Assembly (NCBI GenBank): GCA_035499215.1
Contig: DATJZH010000205.1
Span: 1-5,384 of the forward strand
Length of the DNA: 5,384 bases
Reading direction: 5' to 3'
Origin: DATJZH01 sp035499215
GTDB taxonomy: Bacteria; Actinomycetota; Actinomycetes; Streptosporangiales; Streptosporangiaceae
Both the position numbers and the translations under genes were made by a program. Below the pieces are notes generated by a model. It made no database searches. It was not told where the DNA came from and saw only the letters and a program-made list of their open reading frames with translations. Each line of letters opens with the position of its first letter. The stretch's first letter is position 1. Positions 4,970 through 5,384 of this stretch are shown in pieces.

Positions 4970-5384
4970 ACATTCCTGCTGCGGCCATGACTGCCCTGCG
5001 GGTCAGGACACGGGCCAGGTGCTGCCGGTAGCCGGCCTGCCCGGACAGGTCGCTCGCCGGGCTCGTCCCCTCGGCGGCCAGCCCGGCCGCCTCGTCGACG
5101 GCGCCGGCGCGGGCCTGGGCGTTGTTCAGGGCGGCTTCGGTCGCGGTGGCCCGCACCGGCGTGGCGCCCATGTTGGTCAGGCCGACGCGCGCCTGCTCGA
5201 TCACGCCGTCGGAACGGCGCACCAGCGCGGCCACGCCCACGATGGCCCAGGCCTGCGCGACCCGCTGGAACTTCTCGTACCGGTACCCCCACCCGCTGCC
5301 CGCCCCGAGCTTGGGCACCTGCACCTCGACCAGCACCTCGGCGGGTTCCAGCGCGGTCTGCAGGTAGTCCGCGAAGAACTCCGA
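4968..5384 (-). CDS. coxM: CO dehydrogenase-type medium (FAD) subunit, C-terminal part
   Basis: The last 138 residues of a medium subunit of the xanthine-oxidase/CO-dehydrogenase family; the rest lies beyond the window edge. The frame enters at base 5384 with SEFFADYLQTALEPAEVLVE, so the GTG at 5336 is an internal valine. The fragment is the C-terminal domain (CO_deh_flav_C type): the TALEP-EVL-EV-VP motif is followed by GWGYRYEKFQRVAQAWAIVGVAAL and a later GLTNMGATPVRATATEAAL, both family signatures. The FAD-binding N-terminal domain is not visible. In the family this subunit carries electrons between the iron-sulfur subunit and an acceptor through FAD, in the cytoplasm. The ending QHLARVLTRRAVMAA is typical. 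The active-site loop of the large subunit is absent, so CO, nicotine, xanthine or another substrate cannot be told apart. It is followed by coxG after 9 nt. Confidence 0.92.
   Translation of the reverse strand, partial: SEFFADYLQTALEPAEVLVEVQVPKLGAGSGWGYRYEKFQRVAQAWAIVGVAALVRRSDGVIEQARVGLTNMGATPVRATATEAALNNAQARAGAVDEAAGLAAEGTSPASDLSGQAGYRQHLARVLTRRAVMAAAGM

Noticed and set aside
4231..5292. A 353-codon minus-strand frame overlapping coxM, coxG and the DUF2252 start.
   Set aside because: It is out of frame with two clearly recognised genes and its residues are mostly Arg and Gly.

Overview
The window is GC-rich DNA with codon use dominated by G/C third positions. The gene families (multi-BON protein, FUSC-type transporter, DUF1931, DUF2252, molybdenum CO-dehydrogenase accessory genes) point to a chromosome of a filamentous or soil actinomycete (Actinomycetota). 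I cannot name the species. No rRNA, tRNA, insertion sequence, CRISPR array or phage gene is visible, and genes cover almost all of the window.

Layout. (1) Bases 1-375, + strand: the 3' part of a multi-domain BON protein. (2) 385-1629, - strand: a FUSC/aromatic-acid-exporter-like membrane protein with a very Arg-rich tail, convergent with the BON gene and 9 nt from it. (3) 1630-1809: a 180-bp divergent intergenic region, the only sizeable non-coding stretch. (4) 1810-2259 and 2261-2881, + strand: a two-gene unit with a 1-nt gap. It encodes a DUF1931 protein (bacterial double histone-fold family) and a duplicated dimeric alpha/beta-barrel (ABM-like) protein. (5) 5384 down to about 2890, - strand: a tight operon of coxM-like (partial), coxG-like and DUF2252 genes, with 9-10 nt gaps and Shine-Dalgarno sequences that overlap the preceding stop codon.

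How the genes may work together. The minus-strand operon is the end of a xanthine-oxidase-family (CO dehydrogenase type) cluster. CoxM supplies the FAD subunit and CoxG is a membrane-anchored SRPBCC protein that in studied systems helps tether or mature the enzyme. The DUF2252 protein has kinase-like motifs and its role here is unknown. The large subunit lies outside the window, so the substrate (CO or another) cannot be decided. The DUF1931/ABM-like pair looks like a separate stress or nucleoid-related unit, but this is inference.

The most unusual point is the 3' end of the DUF2252 gene. The recognisable family domain finishes near base 2890, but no stop follows. The frame stays open for about 650 more bases, codon-for-codon antisense to the whole ABM-like gene, and ends only inside the last codons of the DUF1931 gene. 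I regard this as a lost, mutated or mis-sequenced stop, and the tail as probably not selected protein. I did not find a clearly new multi-gene system.
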